Shown: positions 33,502 to 41,477 of the stretch, one piece after another
How positions within the stretch are numbered: the first letter of the stretch is position 1
Layout: each line of letters starts with the position of its first letter
Assembly (NCBI GenBank): GCA_963921305.4
Contig: CAWUEX030000002.1
Span: 1,860,001-1,924,000, forward strand
Source: CAWUEX02 sp963921305
GTDB lineage: Bacteria > Pseudomonadota > Alphaproteobacteria > Rhodospirillales > Rhodospirillaceae
Length of the DNA: 64,000 nt
Direction of reading: 5' to 3'
Translations under genes and position numbers: made by a program
Notes under the pieces: model-generated
What the model was told of the DNA's origin: nothing
Databases searched by the model: none
The model's input: the letters and a program-made list of their open reading frames with translations, nothing else

Positions 33502-34632
33502 TTATTTGATGCCGATGGTGATCGGAAATTCAAAACTGTCGTCGGCGTAAGGCGTTTGATCTTCCATCCAAAACGCACCCGCTGCTTTGGGATGAATATT
33601 CTCATCCTTAAAGCCGGCCTTGCGGCACAACTCCGGCATATCCATGTCGCGCAACTGGGCGAAGAAGTGCTCATTGTTGTTGTAGATTTCCCACTCGAAC
33701 AAGAACCCTTCCAGTGGCGGTTGCCCGTGGGCCTGAGGCAGGTCCATGTGCATCATAATCCCGCCCGGTTTGAGCAGGCGGTAGCTCTCGTCGAAGATAT
33801 TCTGGATCGCGGTGCGCGACGTTTCGTGCAGCAGGATATGCGAGGTGATGAGATCAAAGCTCTCATCCTCGAAGTTGGTTTTCTCTGCATTTTGCTGACT
33901 GAAATGTACGGCAGCCCCCAGGGCTTCGGCCCGGGCATGGCCATAACGCAGCACTGGCGCGCCGACGTCGATGGCATGAAACTCGGTCTCGGGCATCTGT
34001 TGGGCCCAGTACGTGACTGAGCCACCGATGGTGCAACCCATGTCGAGCACGCGGTCCAGTTTTTTGTCTGGAAACTCGTTCTTGAAGAACCCGTGTGTGA
34101 TTTGCCCGAGCGCATTGTTGCCGGTACCCAGACCACCCATGGAATAGATGTAGGTGCCCCAGTCGTACATCGCGCCGGCAGCAACATCGCCGTCAATCTG
34201 GTCGGAGTGATACGCCCCGGGTTGCAGGTGAATATCGGCGGCGGTGTGGTACTTCGGTGTTTCGAGATTTGGGTCCAGGGTCAGCGACCCTTTGGTGCCC
34301 GGTTGCTTGGCTTTGTCGATCAGGTTCGGCAGCTGCCGTTCAACGGAGTCGATAACGGAGTCCCAAATCATCTCCTGGCTGCTGCGCTGCATGGCGCTCC
34401 AGAAAGAATAGTAGGGGTCATGGGTCATCACCCGGCGGACTTCGTGCCGGTCTTTTGGCTCGCGGCCCTTTTCCTTCACGAAAGTTGGCAGTACCCGCTT
34501 GTAATAGGACGGGAAGTTACCCGGGAACACTTTGCTGGCCAGGTGGATACGAAAGTCGTTGACGAACGACTGCCGAGACTCTTCGTCGTGAACGCGTTCT
34601 GCCAGCATGTCATGCGGTTCGAGAGGGATCAT
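33502..34632 (-). CDS. SAM-dependent methyltransferase with long N-terminal domain (copy 1)
   Basis: A 376-residue protein. The N-terminal ~185 residues are helical with no named motif; the C-terminal half is a class I methyltransferase: motif I RVLDMGCTIGGSVTYWA (~195-210), FHAIDVGAPVLRYGHARAE, NFEDESFDLITSHILLHETS, RLLKPGGIMMHMDLP. Copy 2 (39550-40731) keeps both the N-terminal segment (SLTLDPNLETPKYHTAADIH / SLTLDPDLKVPRYVAASDIH) and the core, so this is a family with a defined extra domain. GGAG precedes the ATG at 34632. Substrate unknown. Confidence 0.8.
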   Translation of the reverse strand: MIPLEPHDMLAERVHDEESRQSFVNDFRIHLASKVFPGNFPSYYKRVLPTFVKEKGREPKDRHEVRRVMTHDPYYSFWSAMQRSSQEMIWDSVIDSVERQLPNLIDKAKQPGTKGSLTLDPNLETPKYHTAADIHLQPGAYHSDQIDGDVAAGAMYDWGTYIYSMGGLGTGNNALGQITHGFFKNEFPDKKLDRVLDMGCTIGGSVTYWAQQMPETEFHAIDVGAPVLRYGHARAEALGAAVHFSQQNAEKTNFEDESFDLITSHILLHETSRTAIQNIFDESYRLLKPGGIMMHMDLPQAHGQPPLEGFLFEWEIYNNNEHFFAQLRDMDMPELCRKAGFKDENIHPKAAGAFWMEDQTPYADDSFEFPITIGIK

Positions 34633-34819
34633 GGGAGACTCCACTAAATTCAAGGTCGGGATCGGTGACGGCACCTTATCCGGGCGGGTGGAGGAGGCGA
34701 GTCCTCAACTTTTGGCGATCATCTATTGGTCAGTGCAAAGGCGGTCAGTGTAAGAGGCCGTCGAGGCCGGATTCAAACGATTCCGGCATTGCGCCGCATT
34801 GACTTTGGTCAAGCGGGGG

Positions 34820-36205
34820 TCAAGCGGGCGCCGGTTCCGGGCAGGCCAGGGTCACCAGCGTGGACACGTCCTCAAGCGACTCAAGGGTGTCGATGGCCTC
34901 GATCAGGTGCTCCCCTTGGCTGCGCGGCATGTCGCTTGCCGCGCCGTCCCAGCAGGCCCAGAACTTCTCAAGCTGCCGGTCGCGGGGCAGGGGGTTTTTC
35001 GGGTCGCCGATGGCGTGGGTCACGGTTACGCCGTGCCGCGTGCCATCCTTCAACGTGACCGTAATCGTCTGCGGCCCAAACGCATTCAGATCCGGGTTGC
35101 CGTCTTCCGTGACGGTTACCCGGGACGCCAGATCATGAACGTCTTGCCGTTTCAGCGCATCGGGCAGGAAATCATACTGATTGACGGTGCCGTTGATCAG
35201 CGTTGTCGCGCACACGTAGCCCAGGCACAGTTTGGCATAGTTCGGCTCCGGGTCGGGAATGTCCGGACGGCCCACCAGACGCATCGACAGCGGCGGCACT
35301 TCGCACAGAACCGAGTCCACATCCATGGCGTTGAAGCCATGCTCGGCAACCAATCGCTGCAGGCCGTCGACCGCATAATGGGTCAGCCGTCCCGAGGGGA
35401 ACGGCTTGTGCCCGACTTCCGATAAACGAAACACCTTGCCCCACTGTGACCACACCGGCTCGAGGTCGTAGTCACCTTCCATCAGAACCAGATAGCCGTA
35501 CATGCCGGTCAGAATGTCTTTCGGGCCGTCGATGCCCACTTCCGCCAGATCGCAGGCGACGATGGCGTTGCGCGCACCAAAGCCCACTTGCAATCCCAAA
35601 AGCTTCGAGCCCTCGATGTGCGCCTGCATGTTGCCGCCGGCCTGGCCGTAATACAGGCCCAGAGCGTTATGCAGTTGCGGTCCATCGAAGCCGCGCAGCT
35701 TTGCGACCGCCGTGGTCGCGCCGAACCCGCCGGTCAACGCCGGGCGGAAGAACCGCATCGGCGCATTGGACGAGGTCGCGATCGAACACGAAACATCAAT
35801 GCCGAGTGCGATGGCTTCGATGAGCTCTTCGCCGGAAATTTGCCGTCCCGCACCGGCTTGGCGGTCCACCTCCGCCATGGCCGCCGCCATAAGCGTCGAC
35901 ATCGGGTGCAGCACGCCGCCCTCGTGGACGCAGTCGAACTCCAGGCAATGGATTTGATAGGCATTCACCACGGCGGCACTGGCCGTAGGCAGCCGGTCGG
36001 GCCGGGCCCACACCCGCGCGCTGTCACCGCCGCCCCACAGCTTTGCCGCGGCCAACGCTTCGTCCGCCGACGGACCGCTCGAGCCTGCGAGCGCGCAGGA
36101 AAAAGTGTCGAGAACGAAAATCTTGGCGGCGTCGATCACGCCGGCCGGTAAATCCGCGAAACCGGTGCCCATGACATGGACGACCATCGGCTCCACGGGA
36201 TTCAT
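34820..36205 (-). CDS. MmgE/PrpD family dehydratase/isomerase
   Basis: A 461-residue MmgE/PrpD protein; the family includes 2-methylcitrate dehydratase, cis-aconitate decarboxylase and iminodisuccinate epimerase. Visible blocks: VLDTFSCALAGSSG, ASAAVVNAYQIHCLEFDCVHEGGVLHPMST (family active-site region, with EFDC in place of the usual D-DD), and HKPFPSGRLTHYAVDGLQRL in the C-terminal part. It starts seven bases downstream of the family X copy 2 stop on the same strand. The unusual HEG site argues for a non-methylcitrate substrate. Confidence 0.82.
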   Translation of the reverse strand: MNPVEPMVVHVMGTGFADLPAGVIDAAKIFVLDTFSCALAGSSGPSADEALAAAKLWGGGDSARVWARPDRLPTASAAVVNAYQIHCLEFDCVHEGGVLHPMSTLMAAAMAEVDRQAGAGRQISGEELIEAIALGIDVSCSIATSSNAPMRFFRPALTGGFGATTAVAKLRGFDGPQLHNALGLYYGQAGGNMQAHIEGSKLLGLQVGFGARNAIVACDLAEVGIDGPKDILTGMYGYLVLMEGDYDLEPVWSQWGKVFRLSEVGHKPFPSGRLTHYAVDGLQRLVAEHGFNAMDVDSVLCEVPPLSMRLVGRPDIPDPEPNYAKLCLGYVCATTLINGTVNQYDFLPDALKRQDVHDLASRVTVTEDGNPDLNAFGPQTITVTLKDGTRHGVTVTHAIGDPKNPLPRDRQLEKFWACWDGAASDMPRSQGEHLIEAIDTLESLEDVSTLVTLACPEPAPA

Positions 36206-36211
36206 GGCGGG

Positions 36212-36520
36212 TTAGCTCCGCTCGCTGCTTTCCGGGTGCATGCGGAACACGCGTTTTAAATAGGCTTCGCGGCGCTCGTTGCGGGCGGCCTCAACGTCCT
36301 CGTTCGGGCGATAATTCTCAATGTCGTCGCGGCTGATGGTGCCTTTCTCATCGAGCAGACGCTCAATCGTGTCCATGCGGTCATAGACGACGGAGACCTC
36401 GGCTGAGAGTTCCAGGATAAACGTCATCATTTGGTCGATCGCCGGGTCATCGAAGAACACCGAGCGTTTGCCCTTGGCATTGCGCGGCAGTGAAATTTTT
36501 GGAGCGGAAGAGTCTGACAT
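36212..36520 (-). CDS. Small conserved protein, family X copy 2 (no known family)
   Basis: A 102-residue paralog of 33109-33456 and 36573-36926: PRNAKGKRSVFFDDPAIDQM, ELSAEVSVVYDRMDTIERLL, RDDIENYRPNEDV and RREAYLKRVFR. AGGGA lies before the ATG. It is directly upstream of the MmgE/PrpD gene and downstream of copy 3 on the same strand. Confidence 0.75.
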   Translation of the reverse strand: MSDSSAPKISLPRNAKGKRSVFFDDPAIDQMMTFILELSAEVSVVYDRMDTIERLLDEKGTISRDDIENYRPNEDVEAARNERREAYLKRVFRMHPESSERS

Positions 36521-36572
36521 CAGGGGTCCCTACGTTTTCGCATTCGTTTTTGATCTCGCTTCGGAGTGGCGG

Positions 36573-36926
36573 TCAGGATTTCGCCAAGTCCTCCATCAGG
36601 GCGTTGTATTCGTCCATTTTCTCGTGCGGCACAAGGTTTTCCCGTTCCTCACGGATGATCCGGAACAGACGGGAGATGTAATCGTTGCGCCGGTCGTTGC
36701 GTTCGTCCTCCAAGGCTTGGTCTGGGCGGAACGCCTCAATATCGTCGCGTTTCAGGGTGCCTTTCTTATCCAGCAAGCGTTCGATCGTATCCACGCGGTC
36801 GTACAGCACGGATAACTCCGCCGACATTGCCATAACGATGGCCATAAGTTGGTCGATGGCCGGATCATCAAAAAAAGCCGGGTGCTTGCCCCGGTTCACG
36901 GGTGTGAGTTTAATGTCGTCGGACAT
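36573..36926 (-). CDS. Small conserved protein, family X copy 3 (no known family)
   Basis: A 117-residue paralog, closest to copy 2: KHPAFFDDPAIDQLM, MSAELSVLYDRVDTIERLLD, RDDIEAFRPDQ and RRNDYISRLFRI, followed by a longer helical tail. AGAGG eight bases before the ATG at 36926 sets the start; the frame is open further upstream with no homology to the other copies. Confidence 0.75.
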   Translation of the reverse strand: MSDDIKLTPVNRGKHPAFFDDPAIDQLMAIVMAMSAELSVLYDRVDTIERLLDKKGTLKRDDIEAFRPDQALEDERNDRRNDYISRLFRIIREERENLVPHEKMDEYNALMEDLAKS

Positions 36927-37039
36927 GGTGACGGCCTCTGCTGACATAAATCCCGGCGAGTCTAGGTCTGATCCCCAGCAAGTCCAGAGGGCCCCATGCG
37001 AGAAGGTCATCTGGCAACCTCGCGATGTGGTGAAATGAA

Positions 37040-37648
37040 TCAGGTCAGAATTTCAGTGAGTTCGCGTTCGATGTTTTCCTGCGCCTGAGCCTCATAACGG
37101 TGCGCAAGAAGATCGGACAAAAAGATCGCTGGGCGTTTCAGAAATTCTTTGAGAACTTTCCGTCGGCCCATCCGGTAAAGAAAGTTGCTGACATGGTCAT
37201 ACTCTTCACGAATTTGTGCGGCATAAGTTTTGTAGACTGGCCAATCCGCTCCTAGGATCGACATATCGATATCAAGGAATAGCGCGCAGTCTGAGCGCTG
37301 TGCATCTGACAGGTCGTCCAGGATCTGATGTTTTGCCGTCGCGTTGATGAAAACCTCAGCAAGGCACAAGACATCAGAATCGATGGCGCCTTGAACTTCC
37401 CGCCTCAGTAGCTCAGCACTCCTGGCCTCGTTGTCCTTCGCCTTGGGATCGTAAATTGCGTCATGAAACAAAATCGCGAGCGCAGCGGCTTGTGGATTTG
37501 CGAAGGCGTTCTTCGTCTCCTCAAAGACGTCCAGCATGTGTTCGATATGGTGCCATGTGTGATAACGCCGCTGGGCTTCGCCGTATCTGCGCTTGAGACT
37601 GACGATGACCGGCGCAGGGACGCCTGCCTCCAGGACCAAGTCAGGCAT
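37040..37648 (-). CDS. HD-superfamily metal-dependent hydrolase (predicted)
   Basis: A 202-residue protein with RRYHTWHHIEHMLDVFEE and ALAILFHDAIYDPKAKDNE, the His-Asp pattern of the predicted HD phosphohydrolase family (COG4339 type). Substrate unknown. The gene is more AT-rich than its neighbours. Its ATG overlaps the TGA stop of the VOC gene by one base, so it is translationally coupled to it. Confidence 0.8.
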   Translation of the reverse strand: MPDLVLEAGVPAPVIVSLKRRYGEAQRRYHTWHHIEHMLDVFEETKNAFANPQAAALAILFHDAIYDPKAKDNEARSAELLRREVQGAIDSDVLCLAEVFINATAKHQILDDLSDAQRSDCALFLDIDMSILGADWPVYKTYAAQIREEYDHVSNFLYRMGRRKVLKEFLKRPAIFLSDLLAHRYEAQAQENIERELTEILT

Positions 37649-38178
37649 CAGTCCTGTGTGTTTGCAGGCGGCGGCTGAACAATAATCAACCGGTGTCCGC
37701 CCGGCTCGACCAAAATCATTTCCTTTTCGGGCGGAAAGTTTTCCGCTTCCGCAGCCTCTTGGGGTGACATCAGCACCGTATAACCGCCCGCCAACGCGCG
37801 TTGGTAGACGGCTTGTACGTCTTCGACCGTCAACGCTAGCGTTGTCGCGTTGCGTGTATTTGCCGCCGCGTTGATTGCTATGCCGGGGGCAGAGACCAGC
37901 ACCAGGGCGCCCTGCTGGTTGCGGTCGTTCACGGCCTGGACCGTAATGTCGACGTCCTCAGGGGCGCCAATGGCTTTGCGCAGCACCGGGCTGTTGTAGA
38001 CCGTGCGGCCTCCGGCCTCCATGTTCAGCACGGTGGTGAAGAAGGAGAGTGATGCCTCCAGATCGGCCACGGGCATGGTCGGGCGGCGCAAGTCCGCGAC
38101 GGACAAGTCGTCCTCAGCGACAACCGCCCCTGTCGTGACGGTGAGCGCAACCATCGCCGCAATGATTGGTGCTTTCAC
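37648..38178 (-). CDS. Exported VOC/glyoxalase-fold protein
   Basis: A 176-residue protein with an N-terminal signal peptide (IIAAMVALTVTTGAVVAEDD) followed by a vicinal-oxygen-chelate domain: LRRPTMPVADLEASLSFFTTVL, GPEDVDITVQAV and the C-terminal EKEMILVEPGGHRLIIVQP. Signal-bearing VOC proteins are uncommon, so it may act in the periplasm. Metal ligands cannot be assigned with certainty; the final E in MILVEPGG sits where one is expected. Confidence 0.75.
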   Translation of the reverse strand: MKAPIIAAMVALTVTTGAVVAEDDLSVADLRRPTMPVADLEASLSFFTTVLNMEAGGRTVYNSPVLRKAIGAPEDVDITVQAVNDRNQQGALVLVSAPGIAINAAANTRNATTLALTVEDVQAVYQRALAGGYTVLMSPQEAAEAENFPPEKEMILVEPGGHRLIIVQPPPANTQD

Positions 38179-38213
38179 GAGAAAATCCCCTCACACGGAA
38201 GTCCTTTCGCATC

Positions 38214-39383
38214 CTAAACAGGAACTGTGCCGGGGTTGTACTCGAAAAGACCGAGGCTCTCTTCATTCTTGTGTTTGGAGTCGTCGTACTGTTCCGGGTG
38301 GTCGCCCTGCAGGCGTTCACGCGCTGCCCGCGACCGGACGAGAACAAAGTTTGCCCGCTCCTTGCGCGCCGCTTCGTAGCGCTCCAGCGCCTCTTCAATT
38401 GACTCCGATGCGGCAAAAGCCCGGCCCAGAACCACACCGTCTTCAATGCCCATGGCGGCGCCCATGCCCATAAACGGCAGCATCGGGTGCGCCGCGTCGC
38501 CCAACAGCGTGGCGCGTCTTTTGCTCCACTCTTCCAGGGGGTCACGGTCGTACAGCGCCCATTTGAACAGCTTATCTTTCGGGGCGGCTTTGATGAGGTC
38601 GCTGATGCGTGGATGCCAGTCGCCGAATTCTTCCATCAGTTCGTCGTGAGTGACGGGGATCGACCAGCCTTCTTCGTTCCATCCGTCGCGGCGCACGAAG
38701 GCGACGAAGTTAATCGTTTTGCCGTCACGGACCAGATAACGCGTGAAGGCCTTACGCGGCGCAATGGCGACGCCGGACTCCGGCGTGGTGACTTCGTCCC
38801 GCAAGTCCCCCCGGTCGACCAACCCGCGATAGGCGACGTTGCCGGTGAATTTCGGGTCTTCCGGGCCAAACATCGCGGCGCGCACCACTGACCGGATGCC
38901 ATCCGCACCGATGAGAACATCGCAGTCCGCCGTCTGTCCGTTGGCGAACGAGATGGTGATGCCGTCCCCACTTTCCTCATAGGTGGTGAAGCTGTGGTCG
39001 AGCACGATACAACTCGGATCGGTCTCCCGGGCGGCATCGGCCAGCATGTCGTGCAGGTCGGCGCGATGAATTTGGTAGTAATTTGCCCCGTACTTTTGCC
39101 GCGGAATATCGCCGCGTTCACTCTGCGCCAGTACTTCACCCGTCTGGTAATGCATGATGGCCTGGGTCTGCGGCACATTCGCCTTGGCTTTTAGCTCGTC
39201 CGCCAGTCCCACGTATTCCAAGCCGTGCGTCGAGTTCGGGCTGATGGTCAAGCCGGCGCCGACCTCGCCTAACTCCGGTGCGTGTTCGTAGATGATTGGG
39301 CGAAACCCATTTTTCTGTAGGGACAAGGCCGCTGTCAGCCCGGCCATGCCGGCGCCGACGATGGCGATGCGGATATCTTTCAT
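38214..39383 (-). CDS. Class A FAD-dependent aromatic monooxygenase
   Basis: A 389-residue flavoprotein hydroxylase, in the group of salicylate, 3-hydroxybenzoate and 6-hydroxynicotinate hydroxylases. Motifs: IAIVGAGMAGLTAALSL (FAD), DCDVLIGADGIRSVVR (DG box) and RATLLGDAAHPMLPFMGMGA (GD box), plus IEDGVVLGRAF. It would add a ring hydroxyl using NAD(P)H and O2. It is upstream of the VOC and HD genes on the same strand. A nicotinate-type or benzoate-type substrate would fit the nearby maleamate-amidase-like gene (inference). Confidence 0.85.
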   Translation of the reverse strand: MKDIRIAIVGAGMAGLTAALSLQKNGFRPIIYEHAPELGEVGAGLTISPNSTHGLEYVGLADELKAKANVPQTQAIMHYQTGEVLAQSERGDIPRQKYGANYYQIHRADLHDMLADAARETDPSCIVLDHSFTTYEESGDGITISFANGQTADCDVLIGADGIRSVVRAAMFGPEDPKFTGNVAYRGLVDRGDLRDEVTTPESGVAIAPRKAFTRYLVRDGKTINFVAFVRRDGWNEEGWSIPVTHDELMEEFGDWHPRISDLIKAAPKDKLFKWALYDRDPLEEWSKRRATLLGDAAHPMLPFMGMGAAMGIEDGVVLGRAFAASESIEEALERYEAARKERANFVLVRSRAARERLQGDHPEQYDDSKHKNEESLGLFEYNPGTVPV

Positions 39384-39549
39384 GGTGCGCGTGCCTCAAA
39401 CATTAACGGCCACTGGTCTGTCCGCACCATGCGGAGAACACCCCACCCGCTCAATCCGCTTGCTGACTCAAATCCAATCAGCGGACGGGCAGTGAAAGCC
39501 CGCGCAATCGGGGCAGATTGCCAGTCTCGGTGATTACGTCCAGGCGCCG

Positions 39550-40731
39550 CTACTTCCAGGCGCCATACGTGTACCAGCGCGCACTTTCACCGACACGGGC
39601 CACCTTGCGGTTGGCAACGGTGGGGTTGGCGACGGCTTCGGCAAAGACCTCGGGTGGTGACCGGTCGAGGTCCGGGATCGAGACTTGCCAGAATTTACCG
39701 GGTTCAAACCCGGCGGATGTCACCCATTCTTCCGGATCAAGGCTGGTATAGGTCTGATAAAACGGCTCGTTGTTATAGTACGCGTCCCAGTCAATGTAGA
39801 AGGCATCGAACAGGTCCATGTTCGAGACCGGTGTGAGCTCCGTGTGCGCCATTAGGCCGCCGTTGCCGAGCACGCGGCGGCACTCCTCCAGGATGCGGGG
39901 ATAGGCCTTGCGCGAGGTTTCATGAAACATGATGCAGGAGAAAATGAGGTCGAATTCGCCATCGGCGAAGGACATCTCCTCGGCATTCATTTGATGAAAA
40001 TGAATCGGTTTCTCCAAGGCTTCCGCGCGGGCATGGGCATAGCGCAATACCGGTGCGCCGACATCGATGGCGTGCACTTCCGCCTCGGGAAACGCATCGA
40101 CAAACGGCACGGTGGAAGAGCCGACGGTGCAGCCCAATTCCAGAATCCGCTTTGGCTTGAAGTCGGGCCAGCGCGCCTTGATGTACGCCGCCATGGTTCG
40201 CGGAATGCCGTCGGCGAACGGTCCGGCAGCGCCCGCGTTGTACACAAACCGGCCGCGGTCATAGAGCGCCCCCTGCGAGGCGTCGTCTTCGGCGCGTTCG
40301 GTTTGATAGTTGCCGGGCATGCGGTGAATGTCTGACGCCGCCACATATCTCGGCACCTTCAGGTCGGGGTCCAGGGTCAGCGAGCCAAACCGCGCATTCA
40401 GCCCGCGGATTTTGTCATTCAGCTCCGGCTGTGCCCGCTCAATGGCAGGCCGCACCGAGTCCCACACCATGTCCTGGCAATTGACCATCATCGTCGACCA
40501 TGTGCGGCCATAGGTGTCCGCCAGCATGGCCTTGTGAATTTCGCGTTCGGTCTCCGGTGCGCGGCCTTTGTCTTTCTCAAACGCCGGTTTGACCCGGGTC
40601 TCGTAGACCTGGCGCATGCCGCCGCCGATCTCGTTGAGGATGTGCATGCGCAGCCGCGACACATAATGCTGGCGGTTGACCTCGTCGTGCGACCCGGTGA
40701 CGAGAAACGCGTGTTCGTGCTGCAGGGGCAT
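39550..40731 (-). CDS. SAM-dependent methyltransferase with long N-terminal domain (copy 2)
   Basis: A 393-residue paralog of 33502-34632. It has the same helical N-terminal domain (HAFLVTGSHDEVNRQHYVSR, ..SLTLDPDLKVPRYVAASDIH) and methyltransferase core: RILELGCTVGSSTVPFVDA, VHAIDVGAPVLRYAHARAEAL, SFADGEFDLIFSCIMFHETSRK, RRVLGNGGLMAHTEL. GGAG nine bases before 40731 supports that start. The C-terminus is longer than in copy 1. Substrate unknown. Confidence 0.8.
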   Translation of the reverse strand: MPLQHEHAFLVTGSHDEVNRQHYVSRLRMHILNEIGGGMRQVYETRVKPAFEKDKGRAPETEREIHKAMLADTYGRTWSTMMVNCQDMVWDSVRPAIERAQPELNDKIRGLNARFGSLTLDPDLKVPRYVAASDIHRMPGNYQTERAEDDASQGALYDRGRFVYNAGAAGPFADGIPRTMAAYIKARWPDFKPKRILELGCTVGSSTVPFVDAFPEAEVHAIDVGAPVLRYAHARAEALEKPIHFHQMNAEEMSFADGEFDLIFSCIMFHETSRKAYPRILEECRRVLGNGGLMAHTELTPVSNMDLFDAFYIDWDAYYNNEPFYQTYTSLDPEEWVTSAGFEPGKFWQVSIPDLDRSPPEVFAEAVANPTVANRKVARVGESARWYTYGAWK

Positions 40732-40824
40732 AACGCCGTACTCCGATGAATGAGCGGATGCTAACACGGGCAAGCAGCCCAGGAAGGGCTGGGCCGCACG
40801 AACGGCCGGGCAGTAACCGGGCGG

Positions 40825-41457
40825 CTACAGGCCCTTCAGATAGTCCACGACCTCATCCATGCCTTTGACCTCGGCATACTTCGCCTGCAGGTCGAACAGG
40901 TTGGACTCATGGGGCCGGGTGTCGCGGTCGCCGACCGCTTCCTTCACGACGATGGGAATAAAGCCCGACTGACACGCGTCCAGGGTCGAGGCGCGCACGC
41001 AGCCCGACGTGCTCCAGCCGGTGATCAATAGCGTGTCGACGCCCGCCGCCGCCAACGTCGACGCCAGGTTGGTGCCGAAAAACGCGCTTGCATATTGCTT
41101 GGTAATCACCACTTCGTCGTCACGCGGTTCCAGACCATTGACGAATTCCGCCATCGGGCTGCCGCGTTCGAAGTTCTTCAGGGCCGGCACCTTGCGGAAG
41201 AACACCCCGCCGTCCGCCCCGCCGGGCGTGAACTCCACCCGGGTAAACACGATCATGATGCCGGCATCGCGGGCCGCCTTCAGCACCTGGCGTGCCGCTT
41301 CGGCGGAGTCTTCCACGCCCGCGTAGAGGCCGCAGTCGGGCGTGATGTAGGCCTTGGCAAAATCGATCAGCAGCAAAGCCGGCTTTTTACCGAACGTCAG
41401 GCTGCCGCCAAACCCGGCTTTGTCATAATCCTGATCGAGATTCTTGTCCTCGGCCAT
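40825..41457 (-). CDS. Isochorismatase-family amidohydrolase, maleamate-amidase-like
   Basis: A 210-residue cysteine hydrolase. The catalytic triad is visible: Asp in PALLLIDFAKAY, Lys in VVITKQYASAFFG, Cys in GWSTSGCVRASTLDA. The surrounding sequence, including GDRDTRPHESNLFDLQAKYAEV, resembles NicF-type maleamate amidohydrolase and N-carbamoylsarcosine amidase. It would release ammonia from an amide or carbamoyl group. AAGGAG lies before the ATG. It is 20 bases downstream of the CoA-transferase gene on the same strand. Confidence 0.85.
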   Translation of the reverse strand: MAEDKNLDQDYDKAGFGGSLTFGKKPALLLIDFAKAYITPDCGLYAGVEDSAEAARQVLKAARDAGIMIVFTRVEFTPGGADGGVFFRKVPALKNFERGSPMAEFVNGLEPRDDEVVITKQYASAFFGTNLASTLAAAGVDTLLITGWSTSGCVRASTLDACQSGFIPIVVKEAVGDRDTRPHESNLFDLQAKYAEVKGMDEVVDYLKGL

Positions 41458-41477
41458 GGCGGCGGCTCCTTCGTCCC

